A program made the position numbers and the translations under genes. The notes under the pieces are model-generated. The model was not told where the DNA came from. It was given only the letters and a program-made list of their open reading frames with translations, and did not search any database. Positions 54,328 to 63,507 of a DNA stretch of 64,000 nt are shown here, one piece after another (position 1 is the first letter of the stretch; the number at the start of each line of letters is the position of its first letter). This DNA is from JAUXJB01 sp965226855 (GTDB taxonomy: Bacteria > Myxococcota_A > UBA9160 > SZUA-336). The DNA is taken from assembly GCA_965226855.1 (NCBI GenBank), contig CBDDEE010000020.1, forward strand, positions 89,233-153,232, in the 5' to 3' direction.

Positions 54328-54756
54328 GTGGTCGCGATCCGCCTGCGAAACCGTGTGGAGGAGCTGGCCCCGCTCCAGCGCGCCGTCGACGCGTTCGCTC
54401 AGGACCACGACCTGGGCGAACGGGACGGGCGCGCGCTCCAGCTCGTGCTCGAAGAGATCGTCACGAACCTCATCCGACACGGCTACGACGACGACGACCC
54501 GCACGAGATCCTGGTCCGGCTCGAGCTCGAGGAAGATCAGCTCACTATCCAGATCGAGGACGACGGTCGCTCCTTCGATCCCAAGAGCGCGCGGAGTCCG
54601 GACACGGACGCGCCAATCCTCGACCGGCCGATCGGCGGGCTGGGGCTCCACCTGGTGCGCAGCCTCGTGGACGAGCTCGATCACCGCCGCCGCGCCGGCA
54701 AGAACATCCTGACGCTGCTCATGCGCGAGGTGAAGTCGGCCGGGAGCGGACCCTAG
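54328..54756 (+). CDS. Stand-alone RsbW-type anti-sigma ATPase
   Basis: 142 residues from the GTG at 54328 with GGGAGCG upstream; the longer open frame before it is noise. HATPase boxes are intact: N box LQLVLEEIVTNLIRHGYDDD, G1 IQIEDDGRSFDP and G2 GGLGLHLVRSLVDELDH. Proteins of this class phosphorylate a Ser of a STAS partner and, in other pathways, bind a sigma factor. A STAS gene lies 1.2 kb away on the other strand, separated by an IS. The stop is the TAG of a CTAG. Confidence 0.85.
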   Translation: MVAIRLRNRVEELAPLQRAVDAFAQDHDLGERDGRALQLVLEEIVTNLIRHGYDDDDPHEILVRLELEEDQLTIQIEDDGRSFDPKSARSPDTDAPILDRPIGGLGLHLVRSLVDELDHRRRAGKNILTLLMREVKSAGSGP

Positions 54757-54781
54757 ACCTCGTCCGCGCTCGCGCAGACGC

Positions 54782-55930
54782 GGAGTCCCGGATTCCCAGG
54801 ACCATCCGCTTCGAGCGATCCGGCGACTGGTGGACGCGGCGCTGGAGCAGCTGTCGCGACGCTTCGATGGTATCTACGCCAAAGGGGTCGGCCGACCGTC
54901 GGTCCCGCCGGAGCAGCTGTTGCGGGCGCTGCTGTTGCAGGTGCTGTACACGATCCGGAGCGAGCGCCAGCTGATCGAGCAGATCGACTACAACCTGCTC
55001 TACCGCTGGTTCGTGGGCCTGGAGCTGGACGATGAGGTGTTCAGCGCGACGGTGTTCACCAAGAATCGGGAACGGCTGCTGAAGGGCGAGATCGCTCAGC
55101 ATTTCTTCGAGGCGGTGCCTGGCGCAGGCGGAGTCGGAGGGGTTGGTGTCATCGGAGCACTTCACGGTGGACGGGACGCTGATCGAGGCGTGGGCGAGCC
55201 AGAAGAGCTTCGTGCGCAAGGACGAGAAGCGCAGGGACGATGACGACCCGGGCAACCCGACGGTCAACTTCCGGGGCGAGAAGCGGAGCAACCAGACGCA
55301 TGCGTCGAGGACGGATCCGGACGCCCGACTGGCGGGGATGAGGGGCCAGGGCGCGCGGCTCGCGTATCAGGGACACGTCGTGACGGAGACCCGCAACGGC
55401 CTGGTGGTGGCGGCGAAGCTCAGGCGTCGGGGTATACGGAGCGCGAAGCGGCTCTCGAGATGGTGCTGGGTCTGGGGGGCGCTCGCCGGATCACCCTGGC
55501 TGGAGACAAGGGCTCGCCAAGAGCTTTGTGCAGGCGCTTCGGGCCTGGAGCGTTACCCCGCACGTGGCACAGAACACGACGAAACCGCCGAAGCGCGATC
55601 GATCGAAGGACCACAGGACACCCGGGCCGAGGTGAGCCAGCGCTTCCGCAAACGGGTGGAGGAGGTGTTTGGCTGGATGAAGACGGTGGGCTTGATGCGC
55701 AAGACCCGGCACCGGGGCACGGATCGGGTCGCTGGGTCTTCACCTTCACTGCTGCGGCCTACAACCTGGTCCGTATCCGCAACCTGTTGGAGGCGACATA
55801 GCTCATGATCCCGAGATCTACCCGTGCGACACCGAACCGGTTCGTACCGGGAACGGCGATCCCTCTCCCTGCTCGGCACGCCTCCCGTCAGAGGCGTCCC
55901 GCCCAACCCAGTCACTTTCTCCGCAGCCTG
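54782..55930 (+). mobile_element. IS5-type element, copy 5, left end missing
   Basis: Begins at GGAGTCCCGGATTCCC, so about 95 bases of the left end are gone. The right end is intact with CTAG at 55931-55934. A CTAGACCTC also occurs at 54753, resembling the right flank. At least seven small indels relative to copy 3 scatter through the transposase (for example near 55118, 55423, 55514, 55584, 55627 and 55731). Confidence 0.85.
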
Positions 55931-56126
55931 CTAGACCTCCCGCGCTGCTCACGTACTCGAGCTGTCCGAGGTCGAGAACCAGGTCCCGGTGCCCGTCGCG
56001 GATCAGCGCGTCCAGCTGCCTATCCAAGTCGGGTGCGCTGGCCATGTCGAGGCGCCCCTTCACATGGATCCAGGTCCCCGTCGATCGAGTCTCGACCTCC
56101 GTCTCGATATGCCCGGCCTCCATCAA
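55931..56126 (-). pseudogene. STAS-domain protein truncated by IS5-type copy 5
   Basis: The ATG at 56126 starts MMEAGHIETEVETRSTGTWI, HVKGRLDMASAPDLDRQLDA and LVLDLGQLEYVSSAGG, then runs into the IS. VSSAG holds the Ser that RsbW-type kinases phosphorylate. About 70 residues of the usual 100-110 remain, and the last helices are lost. It is divergent from the permease gene at 56233, with 106 bases between. Confidence 0.85.
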
Positions 56127-56232
56127 CGGTATGATACTAGCTGGTGCAAGTGCGTTCGCCTCGCCGGGTCCAGCTGCCCGGTCTTCGGTGTCGTCCCGGA
56201 GCTGCCTAGCACCTTGAGAGGGGGAGGGAGAC

Positions 56233-57975
56233 GTGAGCGAGCCCGGCGGGTCCCCAAGTCTTCGCTACGAGGTCAACGACCGACCGCCGCAACTGCTTGC
56301 GGCGGCGCTGGGCTTCCAGGTGGTGGTGCTGATCCTGGCGGGAATCGTTCTCGTACCCATCATTGTCCTGAAGGCAGCCGGGGGCTCCGAGGAGGTCATG
56401 AGTTGGGCGATCTTCGCAGCGCTCCTCGTGAGTGGCCTGACGACGATCCTCCAGGCGCGCCCGCTCGGGCCGATCGGGGCGGGCTACAGCCTCTTCATGG
56501 GCACGTCGGCCGCCTTCATCGCCGTGTCCACAATGGCCGTCCAGAAGGGCGGCCTGCCCCTGCTGGCAACCCTGGTCGTCCTTTCCTCGATCATCCAGTT
56601 CGCGTTCTCTGCCCGGCTGTCGCTCCTGCGCCGGATCATTACGCCGACCGTCGGGGGTACCGTGATCATGCTGATCGCGGTGGCCATCTTCCCCATTTGT
56701 TTTCGTATGATCACGACGCTGCCCGCGCACGTCGAGCCGACCTCCCTCGCCGGACCCTTCACCGCGGGAGCCACGTTCGTCGTGATCCTGGCCGTCTCGC
56801 TGCTCACGTCCGGGCAGGCCAGGCTCTGGGGAGCCCTGTGTGGCGTCGTCGCGGGCTGTACGGTTGGCTCGTTCTTTGGCCTGCTCGACCTGGCGGCGGT
56901 GCGCGAGGCCTCGTGGCTGGGATTGCCCCGCGCTGCCTGGCCCGGCCTCGATCTCTCGTTCGACGCCAGGCTCCTGGCTCTACTCCCCGCGTTCATCATC
57001 GTCACAATTGTCGGCGCCATCGAGACCTTCGGCGACGGCATCGCCATTCAGCGGGTGTCGGCGCGGTCGCAACAGCCCGTCGACTTCAAGGCCGTTCAGG
57101 GCGCGATCAATGCCGATGGAGTCGGGAACCTGCTCTCCGGACTCCTTGGCACGCTTCCGAACACGACCTACGCGACGAGCATCTCGGTCGTCCAGCTCAC
57201 CGGCGTCGCTGCAACGCGCGTCGCCGTATACGGGGGCGCGCTCATGATGGCCATCGCTTTCCTGCCCAAGGTCTCGGCCTTGCTCCAGTCGATCCCCGAC
57301 GTAGTCGTCGGTTCGTACCTGCTGGTCCTGCTGGTGCTGCTGTTCGCTCAGGGGCTGCGCCTGGCGACCAGTGAGGGCCTCTCGTACGAGGATGGATTCG
57401 TGGTCTGTCTCGCCTTCTGGCTGGGTATGGCCTTTCAAAACCAGCTCGTCTTCCCGGACCATCTTCCGGAATGGGCGCACACGCTGCTCGACAACGGCAT
57501 GACCTCGGGCACCCTTGTCGCCGTCCCGCTCACGTCCGTGCTCGCCATCAAGAACCGCACGCGCGATCGGATCACGCTCGAACCTTCGACCGCCGCGATC
57601 CCCGAGCTGCACAACTTCCTCGCCCACCTCGCCGCCAAACTCGGCTGGGACAAGGGCGCCACCGACCGGCTCCAGCTTGCGGGTGAAGAGGCCCTGCTCT
57701 TCCTCCTCGGCAAGGAGGAGGAGGCATCGCGTGCCACGCCGAGCCCGGTTCCGGTCTCGGCGAGAGAGGTCGACGGCCTACTCGAGCTCGAGTTCCTGAG
57801 CGGACCCGGTGCCGAGAACATCGAGAGCCTCGTACGCGAGCTCGGTGAGCGTGATCGCGTCTCGGCGGAGGACGCCGGGCTCCGAATCCTCAGTCACCTC
57901 GCAACCGAGCTCCGACACGAGCAGTTCCACGATCGGACCTACCTCTTGGTGAAGCTAGACAGCAGGCCTCTGTAG
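56233..57975 (+). CDS. NCS2-type nucleobase permease fused to an RsbW-like domain
   Basis: 580 residues from a GTG with a very strong ribosome site (GAGAGGGGGAGGGAGAC). Residues about 1-440 form a 12-14-helix NCS2 (xanthine/uracil) permease: PIGAGYSLFMGTSAAFI, VGAIETFGDGIAIQRVS, and the signature GVGNLLSGLLGTLPNTTYAT with TGVAATRV. Residues about 450-580 look like a HATPase of the RsbW class: LHNFLAHLAAKLGWDKGATD, RLQLAGEEALLFLL, then GLRILSHLATELRHEQFHDR and TYLLVKL. The N-box Asn is Phe and the G1 and G2 glycine motifs are lost, so it is probably a non-catalytic STAS-binding or sensing domain. I know of no common architecture like this. Confidence 0.85.
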   Translation: MSEPGGSPSLRYEVNDRPPQLLAAALGFQVVVLILAGIVLVPIIVLKAAGGSEEVMSWAIFAALLVSGLTTILQARPLGPIGAGYSLFMGTSAAFIAVSTMAVQKGGLPLLATLVVLSSIIQFAFSARLSLLRRIITPTVGGTVIMLIAVAIFPICFRMITTLPAHVEPTSLAGPFTAGATFVVILAVSLLTSGQARLWGALCGVVAGCTVGSFFGLLDLAAVREASWLGLPRAAWPGLDLSFDARLLALLPAFIIVTIVGAIETFGDGIAIQRVSARSQQPVDFKAVQGAINADGVGNLLSGLLGTLPNTTYATSISVVQLTGVAATRVAVYGGALMMAIAFLPKVSALLQSIPDVVVGSYLLVLLVLLFAQGLRLATSEGLSYEDGFVVCLAFWLGMAFQNQLVFPDHLPEWAHTLLDNGMTSGTLVAVPLTSVLAIKNRTRDRITLEPSTAAIPELHNFLAHLAAKLGWDKGATDRLQLAGEEALLFLLGKEEEASRATPSPVPVSAREVDGLLELEFLSGPGAENIESLVRELGERDRVSAEDAGLRILSHLATELRHEQFHDRTYLLVKLDSRPL

Positions 57976-58145
57976 TAAAGAGTTTTCTCGAGACTTGCCC
58001 GTGCGGGTGGATAGGGATCATTCGCGCGCACCGACGATGCCCTCGGACGAGGGGAATCGCATGCCGACGATCTGGTTCGGACCCACGCAGGCGGTGCAGG
58101 CCAGTTCGGCAAGGTTCTTTTCATTCTATTCAATTGAATCAGTTC

Positions 58146-58480
58146 CTAGACGCCGATGTCCTCATTCCAGAGGTCTGGCCGGTCCGCGATGAAGGTCTCC
58201 ATTGGTTTGCGACACGCAGCGCTGTCGACGATCTCGAGTTCCACGCCACGCGAGCGCAGGTAGTCCTCGGGACCCCGAAAGGTCCGACTCTCACCGATGT
58301 CGATGCGCGGCACCCGGTAGAGCAACACCGTCCCGCTGCACATGTCGCAGGGCGACAGGGTCGAGTAGAGGGTTGCCCGTCGGTAGTCAGCGGCCGCCAG
58401 ACGGCCGGCGTTTTCGAAGCAGTCCAGCTCGGGCCTCCGCGATTCGCTGCACTGCATGAACTCGTCTTCCATGGATATCT
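58146..58480 (-). pseudogene. Cytosine/nucleobase deaminase, N-terminus damaged
   Basis: PELDCFENAGRLAAADYRRA, TLYSTLSPCDMCSGTVLLYR, VPRIDIGESRTFRGPEDYLR and RPDLWNEDIGV match fungal-type cytosine deaminases (CDA fold). The PCDMC zinc pair is present. The HAE motif that supplies the third zinc ligand and the catalytic Glu reads RPE, and the first 45-50 residues of the fold are absent. As read it cannot be active. It follows the nucleobase permease on the opposite strand, which suggests the two once served the same substrate. Confidence 0.7.
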
Positions 58481-58619
58481 CTCCGATCTGATCTGTTGGC
58501 GCTGGCAACCGTAACGCCTCTGCCGGTACCTTTCCGGTATCGCGCTGGCTCGGTATCGAATCGCAGGAGCAGGTTTTTTCGGACCACACCGAAGGGATCT
58601 GCCGGGGCTGGGCGACGAG

Positions 58620-59070
58620 TTACTCGCAGGCCGGCATCTCGGGGTCCTTGCGGGAGACCCGGGTGTAGTTCCACTTGCAGGTTCCGTAGGCCCGCGAGCC
58701 CGGGAAGAATGAAACGCTCTCGTAGTGGGTGTTCGCGTCCAGCCGTCCCTCGCCGTTCCCCTTGGTCACGATGTGCTGGATCCGGACCACCTCGTTCTCG
58801 GGGATGCCGCCGCAGGCGTGGATCATCGCCTCACCGTCGTTGGGTCCGCCCTTGAGTTGCTGGACCCGTCCCTTCATAGAGGACGCCAAAACCGCTGACG
58901 CGGACACGGTCTCCTTCTTGCGTGATCTTCAGCGGGTTGGGGAAGACGTGGAGGGTGTACCTTGCCGTCGATCAGTTCGTCGCAGACCGCCTGCCCCTCC
59001 CAGTTACCGGTCAGGTCGAGCGCTGAAAAAAAAAAGCGGTCCAAATTCGTAGGAAAATCCAACAGCTTCA
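58620..59070 (-). pseudogene. Unknown small protein, frameshifted twice
   Basis: Pieces of one protein appear in three frames: LDLTGNWEGQAVCDELIDGK, then HVFPNPLKITQEGDRVRVSG, then VQQLKGGPNDGEAMIHACGG, NEVVRIQHIVTKGNGEGRLD and GTCKWNYTRVSRKDPEMPAC. It resembles small lipocalin-like or secreted beta-barrel proteins (GNWEG start, paired Cys), but I cannot name a family. The ends (near 59070 and 58620) are estimates. Confidence 0.45.
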
Positions 59071-59364
59071 TAAGTGTCTCCAAAGTTTTGCGATAGGGCC
59101 GGACCGCGCATCCGGGGAACGTCGATTCAGCGGTCGGTTGTAGTCCACGGTCTGCCGAGTCTCCGGACCGACTCTAAGTCGTAGATCAAGCGCCCGCGGC
59201 CACGGTGCAGGAAGTCGAGGACACGGCGAGTGAAGGCGTTCGCGGTGAAGCCGGGAGCCAGGACGCAGCGACAACGGACGGCGTTGCGCCAGAGGGGTCG
59301 TTCGGTGGAGAATCCCCAGGTGCTCGGGACACACCACACCCGATCAGACTGCAGGCCGCTCCCG
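59071..59364. other. Intergenic, nothing firm
   Basis: About 290 bases before the ABC binding-protein gene. The minus strand is open (APGFTANAFTRRVLDFLHRG), which looks somewhat protein-like but matches nothing I know. No clear promoter could be picked out. Confidence 0.3.
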
Positions 59365-61355
59365 ATGAGGTCCTCGCTGCGGGGGCTCGCGCTCGGGCTC
59401 GGCCTCATCGCGCTGGCGTCAGCCGTGCTGCTGATTGCGGATCGCGATCGGCGCGGCGCGCGCGGCGAATCGAACGCAGCCGCCGCGGAGCGACTCTTCC
59501 GCATCGGCATCGTCTACTTCGCGCCCGAAGAGGGCTTCCAGGTGTGCCAGCGAGGGTTGATGGACGGCCTGCGCGCGCATGGCTTCGAGGAGGGCCGCAA
59601 CCTGGAGGTGGTACGGGCCCACGCCCAGGCTGAGATCGCCATGATCCCGACCCTGCTCCAGGACTTCGATTCCCGCGGCCTCGATCTGATCGTGACCTTC
59701 ACCACTCCGTGCCTCACGGCTGCCTGTTCCGCGGTGCGCAACACTCCAGTCGTCTTCACCTACGTCTACGATCCCATCGCCGCAGGCGCGGGCACCAACT
59801 TCGCGGATCATCTGCCCTTTGTGACGGGTGTCGGCTCCTTTCCTCCCGGTAGCGGAGACCGTCGATCTGATCCAGGAGCTCGTGCCGGGCGCGCGTCGCA
59901 TCGGCAGCGTACATAACAGTGCAGAGGCCAACTCCGAGAAAGTGCTCAACGTGGCGCGCCCCATCTTCGAGCAGAAGGGTCTCGCACTCGAAGAGGTGGG
60001 ACTGTGGCGACGACCGCCGAGGTCCTCCAGGCAACCCAGGCAGTCGTGGCGCGAGGTGCCGATGCCATCTGGATCACGGGCGACAACACCGTGCAGCAGG
60101 CCTTTAGCGGCGTGGTTCAGGCCGCGCGCGCGGCAGACATCCCCATCATCACGAACATCCCCGAGCAGCTCGCGCAAGGAGCCCTGGCTGCCGTGGGCAT
60201 TGCGTTCTACGACAGTGGAGTCGCGGCCGCCGAGCTCGCGGCCCGCGTGCTCCGGGGCGAGTCCCCGAGGCAGATCCCGTTCCGGAACGTGGCCGCGGTC
60301 TGGCGCCAGCGTGAACATCGACGTGGCCCGCGAGCTCGGGCTTGAAGTGCCCGAATCCGTGCTCTCCCGCCGCGGACGAGGTGCTCGACTCGTCGGGCCG
60401 TCTCGCGCGGAGCCCCACGGCCACCCACCGGGACTCCGGAGACGTCGCCGCCCTCGACCGCACCTGGAAGCTCGATCTCATCGAGTACACGAACATGATC
60501 GAGGTGGACGAGATGGAGGCGGGGATCCGCGCTGGACTCGCGGAGGCCGGCCTCGTCGCGGGACGCGACTTCGAGCTGCGGGTCCGCAATGCTCAGGGCG
60601 ATATGGCGACGCTGCCCATCCTGGTGGACGCGGCGATCAGCGAGGGCACCGACCTGCTGCTCACGCTCTCGACACCTGCCCTGCAAGCCACAGCTCAGCG
60701 CCCCCGCGGCCGGCCCGTGGTCTTCAGTCTGGACGTCCCAACCCCTTCCTCGCAGGGGTCGGGACGAGCAACCGGGATCACATGCCCAACGTGACGGGCG
60801 TGCCCACGCCGAGCGCGTACGAGGAGCTGGTGCAGCTCATTCGCGAGCTCATGCCCGAGGTGCGGCGCATCGGCACCCTGACGATCCCCGCGGAAGCCAA
60901 CTCGGTCTTCAACACGCAGGAGCTCGAGCGAGTCGCCCAGCGCGCGGGCCTCGAGCTCGTGTCCGTGGCCGCCAACACGAGCTCCGAGGTGAGCGACGCC
61001 GCACTGGCGCTCACTAGCCAGGACATCGATGCCGTCGCTCAGGTCGCAGGAAGCCTCACGACCACGGCCTTCGTCGCCATCATGCGCGCGGCCGAGCGAC
61101 GCGACCTGCCCGTCTTCGGGTTCATCTCGAGCAATGTGCGCCAGGGCGCGGTGGCGGCCCAGGCACGCGACTACGAGGACGCGGGGAGGAAGACGGGGCA
61201 CATGGCCGCGCGTGTGATGCGCCGGCGAGGATCCGGACCGCATGCCCTTCGAGCCCGACCAGTCGACGCGCCTGCTCGTGAACCCCGAGGCAGCCCGCCG
61301 CGCCGGCATCCGTACTGCCCCTCGACGGTCCTGGCACGCGCGGCCGAGACGGTAG
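59365..61355 (+). pseudogene. Tandem COG2984-type ABC substrate-binding protein, several frameshifts
   Basis: The ATG gives a membrane anchor (LALGLGLIALASAVLLIADR). A first binding domain follows: FRIGIVYFAPEEGFQVCQRG, DLIVTFTTPCLTAACSAVRN, LIQELVPGARRIGSVHNSAE, ADAIWITGDNTVQQAFSGVV. A second runs WKLDLIEYTNMIEVDEMEAG, DLLLTLSTPALQATAQRP, LIRELMPEVRRIGTLTIPAE, LLVNPEAARRAGIR. Two such domains in one chain are known for COG2984/TrpX-like proteins. Frame changes occur near 59840, 60000, 60310, 60360, 60740 and 61220. The density suggests either a dead gene or poor base calling. It pairs with the permease and ATPase at 62.6-64 kb. Confidence 0.75.
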
Positions 61356-61371
61356 GGAGTAGTCCTGGAGA

Positions 61372-62585
61372 TCGCGCGGCGTCTGACGGCGACGTCCTCG
61401 TGCTCGAGCTGGCGGGACGTCTCGACGCGCGCTGGTCTGATCACGTGGCGGGCGAGCATCGAGACGGCACTGCGCGATGGCCGCCACCAGCTGCGGCTCG
61501 ACCTAGCTCACGTCGACTACATCAGCTCGGCGGGCATCCGAGTGCTCATCCGCTACTCCAGCAGCTTTCGTCGCATCGGGGCTCATTCGGGATCAGCAGC
61601 AGCGCAGCCCGTGGTGGAGGTGCTCGAGATGGCCGGGGTGCTCGCGCTGCTCGAGGTCGCCGCGCCGGCAGATCGCGCATCCGGGCACGAGCGTCGAAAG
61701 GAGCATCGGACGCTTTGAGCTGTACCCCCTGACCCCCGGGAGCGCGGGCGCGCTGCCAGGTCATCGGGGACCCGTCGACGTTAGAGCGCGATTTCACGGC
61801 TGCGGACTGCCAAAGGATCGCTTACCCCGACGGGAGCTTCGGTCTGGGCCTGGGTGCCCTCGGCCGCAGCTTCGCGGACTGCAGGGCCGCTTCGGCGAGT
61901 TCCTAGCGGTGGCCGGGCAGCGTCACCTACCTGCCCACGGACGGTACACACGTACCGGACTTCCTCCTCGCCGAGCAGGCCCTCGTCCCGGACCTGCACG
62001 TGCTCTACGGTGCGCGCTGCCAGGGGGACTTCGCCCAGCTCGCCGCGCTTCGAAACGGATCCCGAGCTCGGAGCGGCACCGCTCTCGCAGCTCGTCGTTA
62101 CGAGTCTCGAACTGGCCGACGCGCAGGCCGCGGGCTCGTGCTCCTTGCCGACGCGACCGGGCTCCTGGGTGCCGCGCTGCGCCGCCGCCGGTGCAGGCCG
62201 TAGGAGCGCGAGCCTCGCGTTTCCCGAGATCCGGAGCTGGCTCTCGTTCACCTCGGAGCGCGCCTTCCCCAACTGCCTGGCTCTCGTGGTGGCCTGGCGG
62301 CGCGAGAGGCGCCCCGGGTCTGGAAGCGCGGCTGCGCCCGCTGGGCAAGAGCGGCCTGCTCGGCCACTTCCACGCTGCGGCCTTCTCCTACCGGCCGCTT
62401 CCCCAGGGCCGGCTCGAGCTGCAAGAGACCGTACACGAGCTCTTCGAGGAGCAGACGCTGCAGGGGGGCTGCTCCATCTTCTTTGCGACGACCGGGAGCT
62501 CGTCGGCGTGGGCGAGAGCGAGTTCACTCGCGGCGCGTGCTGGATCGCACCCCTGGGTGAAGTCGTGGCGGGCGGGTCGTCGTGA
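61372..62585 (+). pseudogene. STAS protein with a long conserved C-terminal domain, frameshifted
   Basis: STAS part: DVLVLELAGRLDARWSDHVA, then IETALRDGRHQLRLDLAHVD and YISSAGIRVLIRYSSSFRRI, with the phosphorylatable Ser in ISSAG. It is followed in shifting frames by about 280 residues: FGEFLAVAGSVTYLPTDGTH, VPDFLLAEQALVPDLHVLYG, PEIRSWLSFTSERAFPNCLA and VHELFEEQTLQG. I know this STAS plus C-terminal layout only as an uncharacterised type found near transport genes. Its stop overlaps the permease start (GTGA at 62582). The start is not certain. Confidence 0.65.
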
Positions 62586-63507
62586 CCCTGCTGCTGGGGT
62601 CACTGACGATCGGCTCATCCTCTCGCTCCTCGCGCTCGGGGTGTTCATCAGCTTTCGCATCTTCAACTTCCCCGACATCACCGCGACGGCTCTCTCACCA
62701 CGGGCGCAGCCATCGCCGCCGTGCTGATGGTGGGCGGTACGCCGCCTTGCTCGCCACGCTGGCCGCCATGGTCGCGGCTTCGTCGCCGGTGCCGTCACCG
62801 GAGTGCTGCACGCACGCTTCCGGATCAACGGACTGCTGGCGGGGATCCTGGTGATGACCGCGCTCTACTCGATCAACCTGCGATCATGGGAAAGAGTAAC
62901 TTACCCCTCCTCTCGACCGAGACTCTGGCCAGCCAGGCGGCGCGCCTCGGAGAGCGTGTGTTGGGGAGCGCGGACGTCATCATCGCGGGGTGGTCGATCG
63001 GCGTCCGCGACCTCTCGGACCTGGCGGCCGCATTCGGCGTGGTGGCTATTCTCGGATTCGGGCTCTACGCGTTCTTCCGCACGCAGGTAGGTGCTGCGAT
63101 GCGGGCCACGGGCGACAATCCGCAGATGATCCGGGCCCTCGGCGTCGATGTGGGCCGCATGATGATCCTGGGACTGGCGCTCTCGAACGCGCTCATCGCT
63201 CTTGCGGGGGCGCTGCTCGCCCAGTACCAGGGCTTCGCCGACGTGCAGATGGGGATCGGCATGGTCGTGCTGGGGCTCGCCAGCGTGATCATCGGCGAGT
63301 CCCTCGTGGGTGTTTGGGGTGGGCGAGGGCTCGGCCTGCTCATCGCGGGCGCGGCAATGGGATCGGTCTTATCCGGCTGCTCGTAGCCATCGCGCTGCGG
63401 CGCAGGGTCTCAACCCGAACGACCTCAAGCTGGTGACGGCGCTGTTCGTGTTCTCTGCCCTGGTGCTGCCCGGGCTCGGCGCTCGGCTGCGGAAGCGCCG
63501 GGCATGA
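62582..63507 (+). pseudogene. ABC permease (COG4120), several frameshifts
   Basis: ISFRIFNFPDIT, ATLAAMVA, NGLLAGILVMTALYSINLR, AFGVVAILGFGLYAFFRTQV, GAAMRATGDNPQMIRALGVD and VGRMMILGLALSNALIALAG are the conserved segments of the permease that works with COG2984 binding proteins. The frame shifts near 62620, 62690, 62880 and 63370-63400. The intact protein would be about 305 residues with eight or nine helices. The stop overlaps the ATPase start (ATGA). Confidence 0.8.
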
